Shown here piece after piece: positions 25,162 to 37,256 of a stretch of 64,000 bases of DNA. The first letter of the stretch is position 1, and each line of letters begins with the position of its first letter. Position numbers and translations under genes: made by a program. The stretch is from Gymnopus androsaceus JB14 (lineage: Eukaryota; Basidiomycota; Agaricomycetes; Agaricales; Omphalotaceae), in NCBI GenBank assembly GCA_009733575.1, contig ML769602.1, positions 53,624-117,623 of the forward strand, given 5' to 3'. The notes under the pieces are model-generated. The model saw only the letters and a program-made list of their open reading frames with translations, ran no database searches and was not told the origin of the DNA.

Positions 25162-26502
25162 ATGAAATTCACCATCTTTGTCGCTCTCGCCACTTCTGCT
25201 GGTTCGTCTCCTCTTCCTTCGATTATTTGTACGAGACCTCACCCCTTCTTTTATAGCTCTCGTCGGCAGCTCCCCTCTTCGTGGTCTCTTGAAATCCCGC
25301 ACAGGAACGGCTATCATCACCGCTGCTTGCACGACTGACACTGATTGTGCGTCTGGATGCTGTGGATTCACCAAGGCCACCTGTGAGGGTGCTTGTGTTG
25401 CTCTCCAGCGTGATGGATGCGGTCACGGTGACGCAACCAGCAATGCTAACGCCGCCGCTGCCCTCGGGGTTTGCTCTTCCCTTGTTGCCAACTTCAAGCC
25501 CCAAAGCGCTGCTGGTACGTTTTATTCTTTGTTTTCTCTCGCTAGCAAACTGACGTGGCTTCCTTTGCAGGCGCTTCATCTGCTTCAGGCGCAGCCAATA
25601 ATGTCGGTTCTGGTGCTGCCGCTGGCGCCGCAAGTTCCACTACAACGAGCGAGGGTGAGTGTTTTTTTACTGTTGTTTCGCGAACATGTTCGCTGAAAAA
25701 AGACCTTCGATAGGTGCTCTTGGTACCCAGTTCATTACTGGACCATGTTCTGCCAACAGTGACTGCGCGTCTGGGTGCTGTGTTACGTCGAAGCAGACTT
25801 GCGGTGCAGTCCTTGCACAGCCCAATAAGGCAGCCGACTGTATCGGTGGAGTTGCTATCTCTAGCTTGGACGGAGGTGCCGCTACTTCGCCTGCTCCCGC
25901 TGCCGCTGCTTCTCCTGCTGCTGCTAGCGCCGCAAGTTCCACCACAACGAGCGAGGGTGAGTGCTTTTTACTGTTGTTTCGCGAACATGTTTGCTGAAAA
26001 AAGACCTTTGATAGGTGCTCTTGGTACCCAGTTCATCACTGGACCATGTTCCGCCAACAATGACTGCGCGTCTGGGTGCTGTGTTACGTCGAAGCAGACT
26101 TGCGGCGCAGTTCTTGCACAGCCCAATAAGGCAGCCGACTGTATTGGTGGAGTTGCTATCTCTAGCTTGGATGGAGGTGCCGCTACTTCGCCTGCTCCCG
26201 CTGCCGCCGCTTCTTCTCCTGCTGCTGCTGCCTCCGCCAACAACTCTGGAAGCCGGATCTGCCGCCGGAAGCAGTGGTACGTACTTTTTGCTACTCTCAT
26301 CTCGTAGAACGTGTTCGCTGATACGACTTCTCTCATAGGCACTCGCGGTACTCAGTTCATCACTGGACCTTGCGCTGTTAACAACGACTGTGTCTCTGGA
26401 TGCTGCGTTACGTCCAAGTTGACCTGTGGTGCGGTTGGTGCTCAGCCTGGAGGCGCAAGTGACTGCGTCGGTGGAACTGCGCTCCCCAACTTGGCTGCTT
26501 GA
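25162..26502 (+). CDS. secreted cysteine-rich protein with four related domains
   Basis: A small-secreted-protein type with signal peptide MKFTIFVALATSA continued by ALVGSS. Domain 1 reads CTTDTDCASGCCGFTKATCE, then CVALQRDGCGHGDATSNANA. This resembles biotrophy-associated secreted proteins (BAS2/BAS3-like) of plant-interacting fungi; the match is from memory. Domains 2-4 are a variant: ALGTQFITGPCSANSDCASG, then CCVTSKQTCG, then ADCIGGVAISSL. All share the pattern C-x5-DC-x3-CC-x6-C. Linkers are Ala/Pro/Ser/Thr-rich. Each domain is one exon, so the gene grew by exon duplication; domains 2 and 3 are almost identical, introns included. The junction before domain 4 carries basic RICRRKQW, which may be intron read-through. 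A role in host interaction is an inference. Confidence 0.82.
25713..26313 (+). repeat. two near-identical 301-base exon-plus-intron units
   Basis: Unit 1 starts at 25713 and unit 2 at 26014. Exon sequence, the intron (with GCGAACATGTT and GCTGAAAAAAGACCTT) and the acceptor are all conserved, with only scattered substitutions and small length changes. Similarity in the intron as high as in the exon indicates a recent duplication or gene conversion. Confidence 0.85.
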
Positions 26503-26892
26503 AGATGATTATTTGAAGATGATTATTTGATTATTATTATATTAGTGTTGCATTAATGTCGTAGGTAGCTTCTCATGAAAGAACCGTATATGAAGGTTAA
26601 CTCCTTTGTGTGAGCCTGATTACTTTGGATAATAAGTATGACCGTTCGAGGATCGAAATCGGATGGCGTTCGTCCAGACTCCAGTTGCCGGTCAGTCACG
26701 GAAAGTTCCAGCGAAAGGCAGAGGTTGAGAATTTGCGCTTTGACCGGGCAAAGCGTCACCTAGGCTCGCTAATAGTACCATCATCTCAGCGGGACACCGG
26801 TATTACTTGAATATCACATCTGTAGAGTCGAACTGTAGTATCACAGATGCCAGTAATATTCATAGCAGCAAATAACATTAGCCACGAACTGA

Positions 26893-27225
<333 letters not shown>

Positions 27226-27579
27226 GTGTTCTAGTTCGAGGGAATGTATCATTGCATTAGTACATTAGTCCAGTTCACCGCGTTTTCTAAGACCTTACAT
27301 AGACAGGATGAGCTACATTATGTACGCCAGATACATACTAGTTGAAGAACTAATCACCTCTATACTGAAACATAGACGGAGCTCTGATATATGCGCAGCA
27401 ATGTAGACCGGCCGTAAATCAAGCGCGTCTACGCGCACTTATTTTTTCTAAATCTCTATCATCAACCAACGCGTCTGTGACAGAAACATCTCGTGTCGTG
27501 ACAATGTGTGATGAAGTGTGATGCGGATTGCGGAACCCGGAAGCCGCGCTTGCTCCGAACGATCACCACATCTCTCGAA

Positions 27580-28552
27580 ATGGATCCATTCGAAGTTCGT
27601 ATGCAGTTTGTTGCTTTATTGCGACGTCTAAATGCGTAAGGTCTCCTTCACAATTCCAAGATGATACCTCTCAATCGCTCATCGTAGTTCTCAACAGTCT
27701 ATCACCAAAGTAGTCTCATTTGCGGTCAAATTCTTTCCTCCTTGTGGAGAAGATTTGTGGGATTGTATTGTTGAGGAAACCCAAAAGGTATATTAACTTT
27801 TCAAGCTAGTCTAATTTTCGTACTCACTTTGAACAGGGCTCCATTAATTCTCGAATAAACATCATTTATTTTCTAGATTCACTATGCGAGACCTGTCTTT
27901 TAGTGAAAACCCATGCGAATGCCGCTGGAAATTCTCAGAAAGCGTCAAGTAATATGTACGTCGATCTTGTCGCCCGGGATTTGCAAAAAATAGTGCAAAA
28001 TGTTGTTCCTCCTGGACCAGAAGGCTCGCCAAATCTGGTCAGCACGAAACAGGTATGTTCGTCCTTCTCTGAAGGGTACAATGCTAAACTTTTTCTTTCT
28101 AGATCCTCGAAACATGGCGCTCAAAACGAGTGATTGACCCTCTAATCCTTGACCCTGTCATCTCTTCCTTCGACAGCAGAGATGACCTGGAAGAGCAGCT
28201 AGACGACAACGATGCGCCAACTATTCGGAAATCGTTCATACCCCTTCCACGGCCTGAAGTTTTCAAACGAATTGAGGAGGATCGGGAACGGCATAAACGA
28301 CTACGGGAACGCAGATGGGTACAACCTATAACCCACAATGCTGTAAACCAGATGCACGCACCACCTTTGGCATCCTTTATGCCTCTAACGGAGAAAGAGG
28401 ACGGTGATCGGGAGCTTAGTATCGATATAGAGTTTGACAATGAATGGGAGACGCTCAGTGACTGGAACGAAGATGATGATGAAGCGTGTATGGAGGAGAA
28501 TGCCTTATGCTTTCCTGAACCTCCGGGTGAAATGGCTATGGATTTAGATTAA
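27580..28552 (+). CDS. CTK3: CTD kinase I gamma subunit
   Basis: This is the non-catalytic subunit of the CTDK-I complex, which with the kinase CTK1 and cyclin CTK2 phosphorylates Ser2 of the RNA polymerase II C-terminal repeats during elongation in the nucleus. The N-terminal CTK3/CID-like domain is clear: MDPFEVRMQFVALLRRLNAS, then QQSITKVVSFAVKFFPPCGE, DLWDCIVEETQK, NSRINIIYFLDSLCETCLL, YVDLVARDLQKIVQNVVPPG, and LVSTKQILETWRSKRVIDP. The second half is charged: DRERHKRLRERRW is followed by acidic stretches. It ends MAMDLD. Three introns with clean GT-AG ends lie at about 27636-27686, 27788-27837 and 28053-28102. All frames are intact. This single-copy housekeeping gene anchors the locus. 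Confidence 0.9.
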
Positions 28553-29326
28553 CGTTTGCGTAGTGAGTGACCTCCTCTCCAAAGCGACATCTTATTGACT
28601 GTAAATCTCACTGCAGTGTATCAGTATCTGTATTGTATTTTGGGTTTCGCGCAAGCTATCGATCAGACGAGATTTTGACCAAGCACAGTTTTTCTGCGGA
28701 AGCTTATCGAAGGACTGCCGGTGCTCAAGGATTGCCCAAAGCGAGCTATGCAGACGCTCAAGAAGGTGGATTGTTCTGATTTGTACTGGTCGCCATGCAT
28801 GAAGTACCACAATGTACTTATCTGGTTATCTCTGACAGCTCGAATACGGATTAAGAAGACTTTTGTGGGCGCCGAACGTAGTTTGCAACAGCAATTTGGT
28901 GATATATGGATCGTTTCCGATTCGCGCTGCATGGTCGCCATGCATGAAGAACAATAATATACGTATCTGGTTATTCATGGTGGCTCAAATACAGGCTAAG
29001 AAGACTTTTCTCAACGCCGGATGTAGTGTGCAATAGCAATTTGGACCCACATCTGCTTCCCGCAGTTATTCTTAAGCGCTGAAGCTGTATTGGTGGCGCT
29101 TCGGATAACCCGTTTTGCACAAGAAAAGCTTTCACTACATCTCTTCCATTGTACTCATTCTAATCAGGTCGCCTGTAGGTGAGCTGTAGGTCGCCCACAA
29201 TCCACGTAAACTGCTGCGCCATACTATAACAAAACACGAGTTCAACAGCTTCTGACGCTCACAAGGATATAAAATCTCTCTCGAAATTCTCATTCCCCCA
29301 ACTCCTGTTGCGCACTGACAGCGAAC
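28553..29326. repeat. intergenic region with a 145-base imperfect tandem repeat
   Basis: TGGTCGCCATGCATGAAG occurs at 28787 and 28932, followed in both units by ATCTGGTTAT, AAGAAGACTTTT and a GCAATTTGG ending. No gene is evident. A TATAAAA box at 29268-29274 belongs to the dynamin gene downstream. Confidence 0.7.
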
Positions 29327-32207
29327 ATGACCGCTACTACTCCTGATACAATCGATTTCCGCTCAATTTCTAGGACAAGTTCTTCTCCTTTCACCGACGG
29401 TCCCGAGCCTGTCGATCACCCGAATCACACCAAGGATGGGGTTGGGCTGTCCAACGCCGAGCTTGGTCAAAAACGTCGATACGCCCTGGACTTGGTTAAC
29501 CGTCTTCATAATACTGGGTATGTTTATCCGTCTTTAGATGTCGCGCCGTTGACAGACTTTACTTAGCGTTCAAACGGACATCGACCTTCCTCAAATCGCA
29601 GTAATCGGTAACCAGAGTGCGGGAAAGTCCTCACTCATCGAGGCTATCTCTGGCATCACGCTTCCTCGAGCTTCCGGAACTTGTACACGGTGAGCTTCCA
29701 GTGACTTCTTTTGCATCACGCTCATTTTACACTTACCTCCACAGATGCCCTACCGAATGTCGACTGAAATACGCACCCAACACCCAGTGGACTTGCGTCG
29801 TCAAAATCCGAACAATTACTGACAGCACTGGTCAGTCGCTAGGTCAAGCTCGCAACGACCCATTCGGAGATGTGATTCACGACAAGGCTGAGGTGGAAGA
29901 GCGCATCAGGCGTGCTCAGCGCGCGATCTTGAACCCGCATATCCCTCGTAGTCAAATATTGATCAGCGACGAGGAGACCGACGATGAAAAAGGACTGACC
30001 TTCTCGTCCAACTGTGTTTCTCTGGAGATCAGTGGACCAGATGTCGCGGATTTGTCGTTTTGTGATTTGCCAGGTACGGTTTGTTTTTGGTCTTCAGTTT
30101 GCTGAACACGACAATTGATTGAATCCCCCTGCAGGTCTCATTCGATCCACTTCAGGCAAGGAGGGAACCGCAAATGACATTCAGCTCGTCCAGGGATTAG
30201 TGGAATCGTATATCAAGAAACCAAGTTGTATAATCCTTCTCACTGTGTCATGCGAAAGTAAGCCAATTCTATTAATCTTGGTGATATAGTGCTCGCTAAC
30301 GAAAGCCATATATGTAGCTGATCCACAAAACCAAGGCGCGCTTCAGTTGGCCAGGGATCACGACCCAAAGGGACTTCGTACAGTCGGTTCGTACAGCGCG
30401 TGTTCACGCAGTCCATAACTCATTGATCACCTACAGGCGTGCTCACGAAACCCGACCGAATCTCAGCCGGGGACGAAGAAGATTGGGTTGGCTTCATCAA
30501 AAACGAAACCCATGAGCTGCTTAACAACTGGTTTTGTGTCAAACAGCCCAACTCGAATGAGCTTCGCGACGGTATTACCTGGCAGGAAGCTCGGAACCGT
30601 GAAAACGAGTTCTTTGCTATGAAAGCGCCGTGGTGCGATTTGGATCCTATGTATCAACGCTATCTTCGTACTCCGAACCTTGTCGAGAGGCTGAGTGAAA
30701 TCCTTTCGAGTCTCATATCCAAACGGTTAGTGTCTCTTTTTTTTCGCCGCTTTATCGTTGTGAGGCTGATTTAAATGTTGCCAGTCTCCCCGAAATTCAC
30801 AACGAACTTCAACAGATCATGCAAAAGACCCGAGAAGATTTGAACAAGCTCCCTAAAGAACCTTCCCGAGATCCCTTGAGTGACATCTCGGCGATGATCC
30901 ATAGGTTCAGTGTTGATCTCTCGAAGGTGCTAGAAGGGATCCCGGAACGAGATGGTCTGCTTCAGAGCATCCGACCTGCCCAAGAAACATTCAAGAAGGA
31001 TATTCGGAAGACTGCCCCGCAGTTTCGCCCGTATGAGAAGCGGTATGCGTCTCGGAGGACTATGCCGAAATTGAAGTTTTTGGACCATGAGGAAGTAGAA
31101 GGGGAGGAACAGGATGAAGAGGTGGAAGAGTATTGTTCCCCTGGGCAAGTTGGGTATTTTGGTAACTTGAATGGGCCAATCTATGTCGATGAAGTATTTC
31201 GTCGGCTTCAGGAGTAAGCTTCCTGTGCTTTGTCTTTAGCATGCTCCAACTCATCTCAAATTTGCTGCCAGTGCACGCACCCGAGAGCTCCCCGGAAAAT
31301 ATCCTTACATTGTTGAGGAATGGTTCATCAAACAAGCAACGATGCAATGGCTGGCTCCCTCGTACCGCCTCTGTGAGGTAGTCTATCAAACAGCTCTTGA
31401 ACATGTTTTAAAGCTTGTTGGGAAACATTTTGCCGAGTTTGGACAAGGTCTTTTGGAACGTCAAGCTCGGTGTGTCCTTTTCTATTGCTCAAAATGACCT
31501 TGGCTCAGAATGATTTTAGGCTCATCGTCATGAAACACATGGAGGAACGATTTGAAGTTACCAAGGATCGCATCAAGTGGTTGCTTGATCTCGAACATCG
31601 ACCGTTCACAATGAACACTCATTACTGGGCTGACTATAGAGAAAAGTTCTACTCGTATTACAAGGGTTGCCGTGAGGAAGACCTCAGCCATGAACTTTCC
31701 TCTTCTCTTCTAGGCCTAGACTCGGAACGCAAGACCAAGGGATTTATTGGGCTCAGCGAGAATGCCATGGCGGTGAATGAAGCCCTTGCTAGTCTGGCCA
31801 AGGTAGGGTTCACGGGCCTCAAACCCAGTAATCTGCTTAGGCTCGTAGCGGCCGACGAGATGGAACCAGCGCTGGCGATTATGGCAGATATTCGAGCGTA
31901 TTTCCAAGGTCCCTTTTTTCTAGCTCTTTTATGTGTGAATTCTCATACTTTTTTAATTTTACAGTGGCATATAAAAGATTCGTCGACAACATTCCTCTAG
32001 CCATCGATCATGAGATGGTGCGAGGTTTTGAACGAGACCTTTTGAGCTTGGTATTCTCAGAGCTTGGTATACATGGACCTAAGGGATCGGAGATATGTAC
32101 GGAGCTTGCGACGAGAAAGCCCTCAAGTCGCTGCTAGGAGGGAAGAGATGATGAAGAAGTTGGAGAGGATGAGGGCTGGAAGTGAGGAGCTTTCGCGTAT
32201 CTTCTAA
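29327..32207 (+). CDS. dynamin-like large GTPase, C-terminus frameshifted
   Basis: A membrane-remodelling GTPase of the fungal dynamin/Mx-like group. The G1 loop GNQSAGKSS, the G3 motif DLPG and the G4 motif TKPD are all present. [17 protein letters not shown] precedes the region corresponding to switch I. The long middle/stalk region includes an acidic insert ([15 protein letters not shown]) and [20 protein letters not shown]. The last part ([20 protein letters not shown]) is the GTPase effector region. In the frame as given, the protein stops at 32137. One base too many near 32110 separates this from [20 protein letters not shown], ending at a TAA at 32205-32207, which is the expected end. 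At least eight introns are visible. It lies downstream of CTK3. Confidence 0.85.
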
Positions 32208-32356
32208 GTTGTCTTCCTTGTCGTTGGTGTCTTGTATGAATTGTCAAATATATTCTTACTGCTGCAGCTCTCGCCATGGCCAAAGCAGGTTTCAATTTTG
32301 GTTTCATTTCGTTCGGAATTGTATGGAAAACTGCTTCCCATAGATATTCCACTCGG

Positions 32357-32500
32357 CGGATCTCCGTTGGAACTCCTTTTTAGCAAATAGAAACTCGAAA
32401 TTTTCCGTGCTAGCCTAAGCCCCGTCTCTGTTTTCGCCGACGATGGGGCTCCGATGGTATATTCTAGCGGATCTCCGTTCGGATTCCTTTTTAGCAATTG
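32357..32500. repeat. two copies of a 111-base-spaced unit
   Basis: CGGATCTCCGTT...CTTTTTAGCAA occurs at about 32357 and again at about 32468, between the dynamin gene and the next monooxygenase. Confidence 0.6.
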
Positions 32501-32696
32501 TTTTAGCCGAAGATGCGCACATTGAATCTGAACATGTGTCCTGTTTCTACTAAGTATGCTATCTACTGCAGACAGTTTATATCGCACATTCTGGCGTCAC
32601 ATATGTACCGCTGCTCACACGCGTAATCATTATTTTTGCTTCACAACGTACCTCAAAAGCACGCTGCTCGCTTACAAGTTAGGTTAATCATCCGAT

Positions 32697-34685
32697 ATGG
32701 GTGACGCTTCCGCAGCCACCTACGACCACGACCTAGAGGTTCTTGTCATCGGGGCGGGGTTTTCAGGTAACAAAAATATGCATGTCGTAGGTTCTGTATC
32801 CAATAAACCAAGTCTCACAGGTATATATCAACTTTATCATTATCGAAAGCTCGGTTATTCTGTGAAAATATTCGAAGCCGAAAATGATCTCGGGGGTGTT
32901 TGGTATGTCTATAGGATACAGTAAGGGTGTTGGCTAACCGCAGATACGTCCTTCAGTCTTTCAAGGAACCGTACCACGTATCCAGGAATTCGTGTAGACA
33001 TGCCTGTGCCGATGTACGAATTCTCTTTAGAGGAACTGTGGAAAGATTGGTGGTGGACTGAGCGTTATCCCGGGCAAAAAGAGCTCTTTGCGTACTTTGC
33101 GTACGTCAATGAAAAGCTGGATGTGAAGAAGGATGTGTGTTTCGGAACAAGAGTCGTGGAGGCGTATTTCAACACCGACGAGAATAGGTGGATCGTAAAA
33201 GCCGAGAATGGTGTGATCGCACGGACGATATTTTTGGTGACTTGCTTAGGATTCGGATCCAAACCATACATTCCCGAACTTCCTAACCTTTCTTCGTTTC
33301 GTGGCAGCGATGGTGTCCATCATACGGCGCACTGGCCTCGAGGAAAAAACAATCGACTTCAAGGGGAAACGGGTGGGAGTTATTGGAACTGGCGCATCTG
33401 GGGTACAAATTTCACAGACCTTGGGTGGTATGGCTGAGGAACATGCACCAGAGAAGTTGATCGTCTTTCAGCGGACGCCGAATCTGGCTCTTCCGATGCG
33501 CCAGACAAAGCTAGATAGAGAGACGCAGGAAAAGGACAAAGTTCATTATCCAACCTTGTACAGAAGGCGCCGTCAGACAACAGGTACGCCGTGCATACTG
33601 TTGGCCCATTTGGAAAATTAACCTATTAATTTTAGCCGGTCTTCACTACGATAGATTTCCCAAAAACTTTTTTGACGCCTCCCCCGAAGAGCGTCTCTTG
33701 TTATTGGAACACCTCTGGCAAACCGGTGGCTTCTCCTTCCTCTTCGCCAACTTCCAGGATGTCTTAACTAATCGAGATGCAAATAATGAAGTATATGCCT
33801 TTTGGCGACAAAAGGTCTGGGAACGGCTCAAAAACCCCGACTTGCGCGAAAAGCTAGCTCCAACTGTTCCTCCACACCCACTAGGAGCCAAGCGTTCGAG
33901 CTTGGAACAAAATTACTACGACGTTTTTAATAACGCTAATGTTCAGCTGGTAGATACTCTCTCTTGCCCCATAGAGGAGATCACTCCCCAGGGAGTGAAG
34001 ACCGCTGATGGGGTAGAGTATGAGTTGGATCTCATCGTACTCGCTACGGGGTATCGATGGGGTCACCGGTGGATTGACAAATATAGCTATTCATGGAGTC
34101 GATGGGACTACTATCAAGGACAAGTGGAAGGAGGGCGTTTACACGTATCTTGGGCTGACGTGTGCGGGATTCCCTAACTTGTTCTTTGTGTTTGGACCAC
34201 ACGGGCCGACAGCAGGTGAGGACCTCGACTGCTTCGAAATCATTAAACTCATTCAACTGCAACTGCAGTGTGTAGTGGTCCTACGTGTGCGGTGGGTACC
34301 TCCTTTGAAGTTGATTTCCAGCTCATTTTTTGGCATGTACGATATGCAGGAAACCGAAGGCGAGTGGATTATATCCTGTATCAAATCCCTCCGGGAGAAC
34401 AACATGACACGCATCGAGGCAACTCGCGAAGCGGAAATTAACTGGCGGCAGCAAGTCATGGATGAAGCTGCAGCACGATTGTTCAGTACCGCAAAGTCTT
34501 GGTACATGGGAGCTAATATCCCGGGAAAGGCAGTGGAAATCTTGATGTATACAGGTAGTCGAGTATCCAGGCCCAGCAACATATACTAATGTCACTGTAT
34601 TGCAGGCGGCGCAGCCAAGTACACGCGGATTTGTAACGAGGTCGCGGAGAAAGGATACGAAGGATTTATTATTTCGAAAGTGTAA
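32697..34685 (+). pseudogene. diverged Baeyer-Villiger-type monooxygenase paralog, two one-base shifts
   Basis: It has the same architecture as copies 1-4 but is more diverged and has its own N-terminal extension (MGDASAATYDHDLEVLVIGA, GFSG). Motifs include YQLYHYRKLGYSVKIFEAEN, the HxxxW end of the signature (HHTAHWP), GVIGTGASGVQ, VFQRTPN, WQTGGFSFLF and the C-terminal WYMGANIPGKAVE. Two one-base shifts are visible. One lies in a run of six A at about 33342-33347, between HWPRGK and TIDFKGKRVG. One lies at about 34052-34054, where ATGY should continue DGVTGG. Motifs on both sides of each shift are well kept. This could be a real gene with sequencing errors or a young pseudogene. It ends EGFIISKV. 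Confidence 0.75.
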
Positions 34686-34840
34686 GGAATGGTACACAAA
34701 AAGAATTGGGGGATTGACAATGGAGCTCTTCTATTCCGTTTATTACAGAATTTTGACTACGGAAATGGCTAGTTCTATGATATGACTTCTCAACGATCAA
34801 ATTCTTTCCTTCATGAACATCAGCAAAACCTGGGTGTTCC

Positions 34841-34870
34841 TACAGAGGTTACAGAGGTTACAGAGGTTAC
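34841..34870. repeat. 9-base microsatellite
   Basis: TACAGAGGT is repeated just over three times. Confidence 0.8.
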
Positions 34871-35660
34871 AAAATCCCACAGGAGCTTCTGTGGAATTAT
34901 TGAACATTCGAGTCAACTTTCAATGCATTTCGGCATATTGACAGCTTTCATTTTGTCCCCATCAACACTATATAAGAACCAATGCATTGTTGTCGCAACC
35001 TCCTCAAGTTCCGTTTCATTTTCCAGGTTGATTACAGGTCATTTCAAACACTCATGGTAAGTCTCCAAGTCATCCAAGTGGACCAAGCCCTCCACTATTT
35101 TTTTAATGTCTTGAACGTTTTCAGTATTTCGACTTGTATCAAGGGTGCCTAAGAAATACTCTAGCTTTATTCAGATACTATTAATGTCAAGTTTCAACCT
35201 CTTGTCAACCTTATATGTAGAGTAGTACAACTATGAGAACTATGATATTTTGACATTTGATGATTATTTTGTTCATGAGCGGTGGAGCAAGTGAAACAAT
35301 TCAATTGTATTGACTAGAATTGAATAAAATAAAACCCTGAGTCCTTGAAGGATGAGGTTCCCGCAAAGTCCACTGCGATCCGCAGCAACCCACAGCGTCC
35401 CACAGTTCTGTACAGAGGGGTACCTTGCTATGGGTGCTATGGGTGCTGTGGGTTCTGTATAGCTCTGTACAGAACATCTAGGTTTTGCTTATGCAAGATA
35501 GACATTTATATTCGCCACTAATACACTAAAGTAATATAAGTTTATAGCAGCTGAAGTAAAATACACTGCTTAACCTATCAACCTTCATCCTGACTCACGG
35601 ACACTTTCAACAGCCAAGATTTGAGCCTTCAAATAAATGCCATTGGAGGAAGAAAGCATT
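34871..35660. other. no gene seen
   Basis: AT-rich intergenic DNA. Around 35375-35480 it holds short purine/pyrimidine-mixed repeats (GCTATGGGT-type units flanked by TTCTGTACAGA on both sides) that look like a small inverted element. Confidence 0.4.
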
Positions 35661-37256
35661 TTAACAGTTTGAGTCAGACGAACCAGATCCGACTGATTTT
35701 TCTGAGCTACCAGGTTTATTTTGCCCTAGTGCAAGCTCTTCATTATCTTCCCCAAAATGCATTATGCTGAGATCCAGGGAAATTCCAGGAACAGGATGAT
35801 TGAGCCCATATGATAGTTTTTGCTTTTTCCAAAAGAGCAGGGGTCGTAGAATGTCCTATTACATAGGACAATAGTTAGAAATAGTTAGAAATCAAACAAT
35901 TTCGGCCAAATTTGTAGTACCTCCTGCATTCCGAAGATGACCATGACAAAGAAAGGAACTGTATAAGCAGGGGATATGTAAGTTTTCTGTGAATACTAGA
36001 TTGAAATTTAACTTACACAGCGAAAGAGCGACATTGAGTGCAATATAACTCTAGACGCACTATCTGTTCCTTACTGAATGTTTCGTCCGAATCTCCAGTA
36101 TAAACGATGGAGAAGAATGTGATGCCGACATTACAGTATTGTAGATTAGCATGAAATGCGACGAATAGAAACATTCTAGTGCACCAGAAAGCTAGTACGC
36201 CACAGATACTGGATAGGGATGCACGAATAAACATGGAGGTTGCATGTCGGAGGTGTGACGCTCGGAACTCGGACCAGTGTTTTCGAAGGCAGATGTAAAT
36301 CATTACTGAGGGAAGTAAAAAGCGCATGTTAGGATTGGCAAACAATATGGCACACAAACGATTGAGCCCTAATATGGGGAGTATAAAGATGATAGTGAAA
36401 CCAGCAGCAAGTCTACCGCTGAGGTTTTCAAGTTAACTAAGATAATTTAGAAGAGCGAAGCAGCGCCTACGGTGCGAGATGATCGACAGAGCAAATACTG
36501 GGTAACAATGAAGACGGTCCTAGCGCGTTTACTCATCTAGAAATTCACCGCAAGAAAAAGTAAGCGTAATTTCCCCTCCGGTTTCAAAAAGACTTACAAG
36601 AAGAAACGCTGTTGTTAAAGCCATCGTCAGAATATAAGGAAGGACAAATACCTAGCACATACTCAGTTTGAGACTTACTAGGGAAGATAGTACGCACAAG
36701 AGATAACCACAACTTCTGGTATCTGATAACTTGCGTTGATACCGCAGAGTGTACATTGAAGTACAGCTGAAACCATCTTGCTCATTAGAATGATATTTTT
36801 GAGAATGCGTCGAGTGCACCTGAAGAACCAACGCTAATGTTCCCGCGGTTGCACTATAGTAGTGCGCAGATAAGGGCAATGATAGGTAGTTTCTGAAGTA
36901 CTTACGCCGGGGAAGCGCAGTGGATTAGCGCCGACTGCCACATACATAGTTTTAATGTTGGATTTCCGTCGCGACTAGTTTCCGGAGAAGTAAAGAAGAA
37001 GGAACCACAGGCAGTATAACACCCAGAACACCATGAAGTTGTAGATTGTTGCTTGCCGGCTGACAGCAGAAAAACAGGCAATGCATAATATAGACAGTAT
37101 TCCGATGAACTTGAAGCCCGCCATTTGGAAACCAACAAAAAATACCGCTGAAACTGGAGTGAATGGTTTAGAATCAGGCAGGAGTCAGGTACCGTTTTTG
37201 ATGAAGGAAGTCTGAGCAGAACGATTATCATTCAACGACATAACTTGGGAGGCCAT
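35661..37256 (-). CDS. seven-helix receptor-like membrane protein A
   Basis: A multi-spanning membrane protein with a GPCR-like layout; ligand and class are unknown. It starts MASQVMSLNDNRSAQTSFIK and continues after intron 1 with AVFFVGFQMAGFKFIGILSI, helix 1. The loop LCMWQSALIHC leads to TAGTLALVLQVHS. The intracellular signature LRKHWSEFRASHLRHATSMF, then IRASL, is shared almost exactly with protein B. The polar C-terminal tail is serine-rich (PGSSEKSVGSGSSDSNC). Ten or so short exons are separated by GT-AG introns. It forms a divergent pair with protein B, with about 1.5 kb between the starts. Confidence 0.7.

Noticed and set aside
34841..34870. Coding repeat in a small open frame (TEVTEV...)
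   Set aside because: The frame is only the 9-base microsatellite read through; no other gene evidence.
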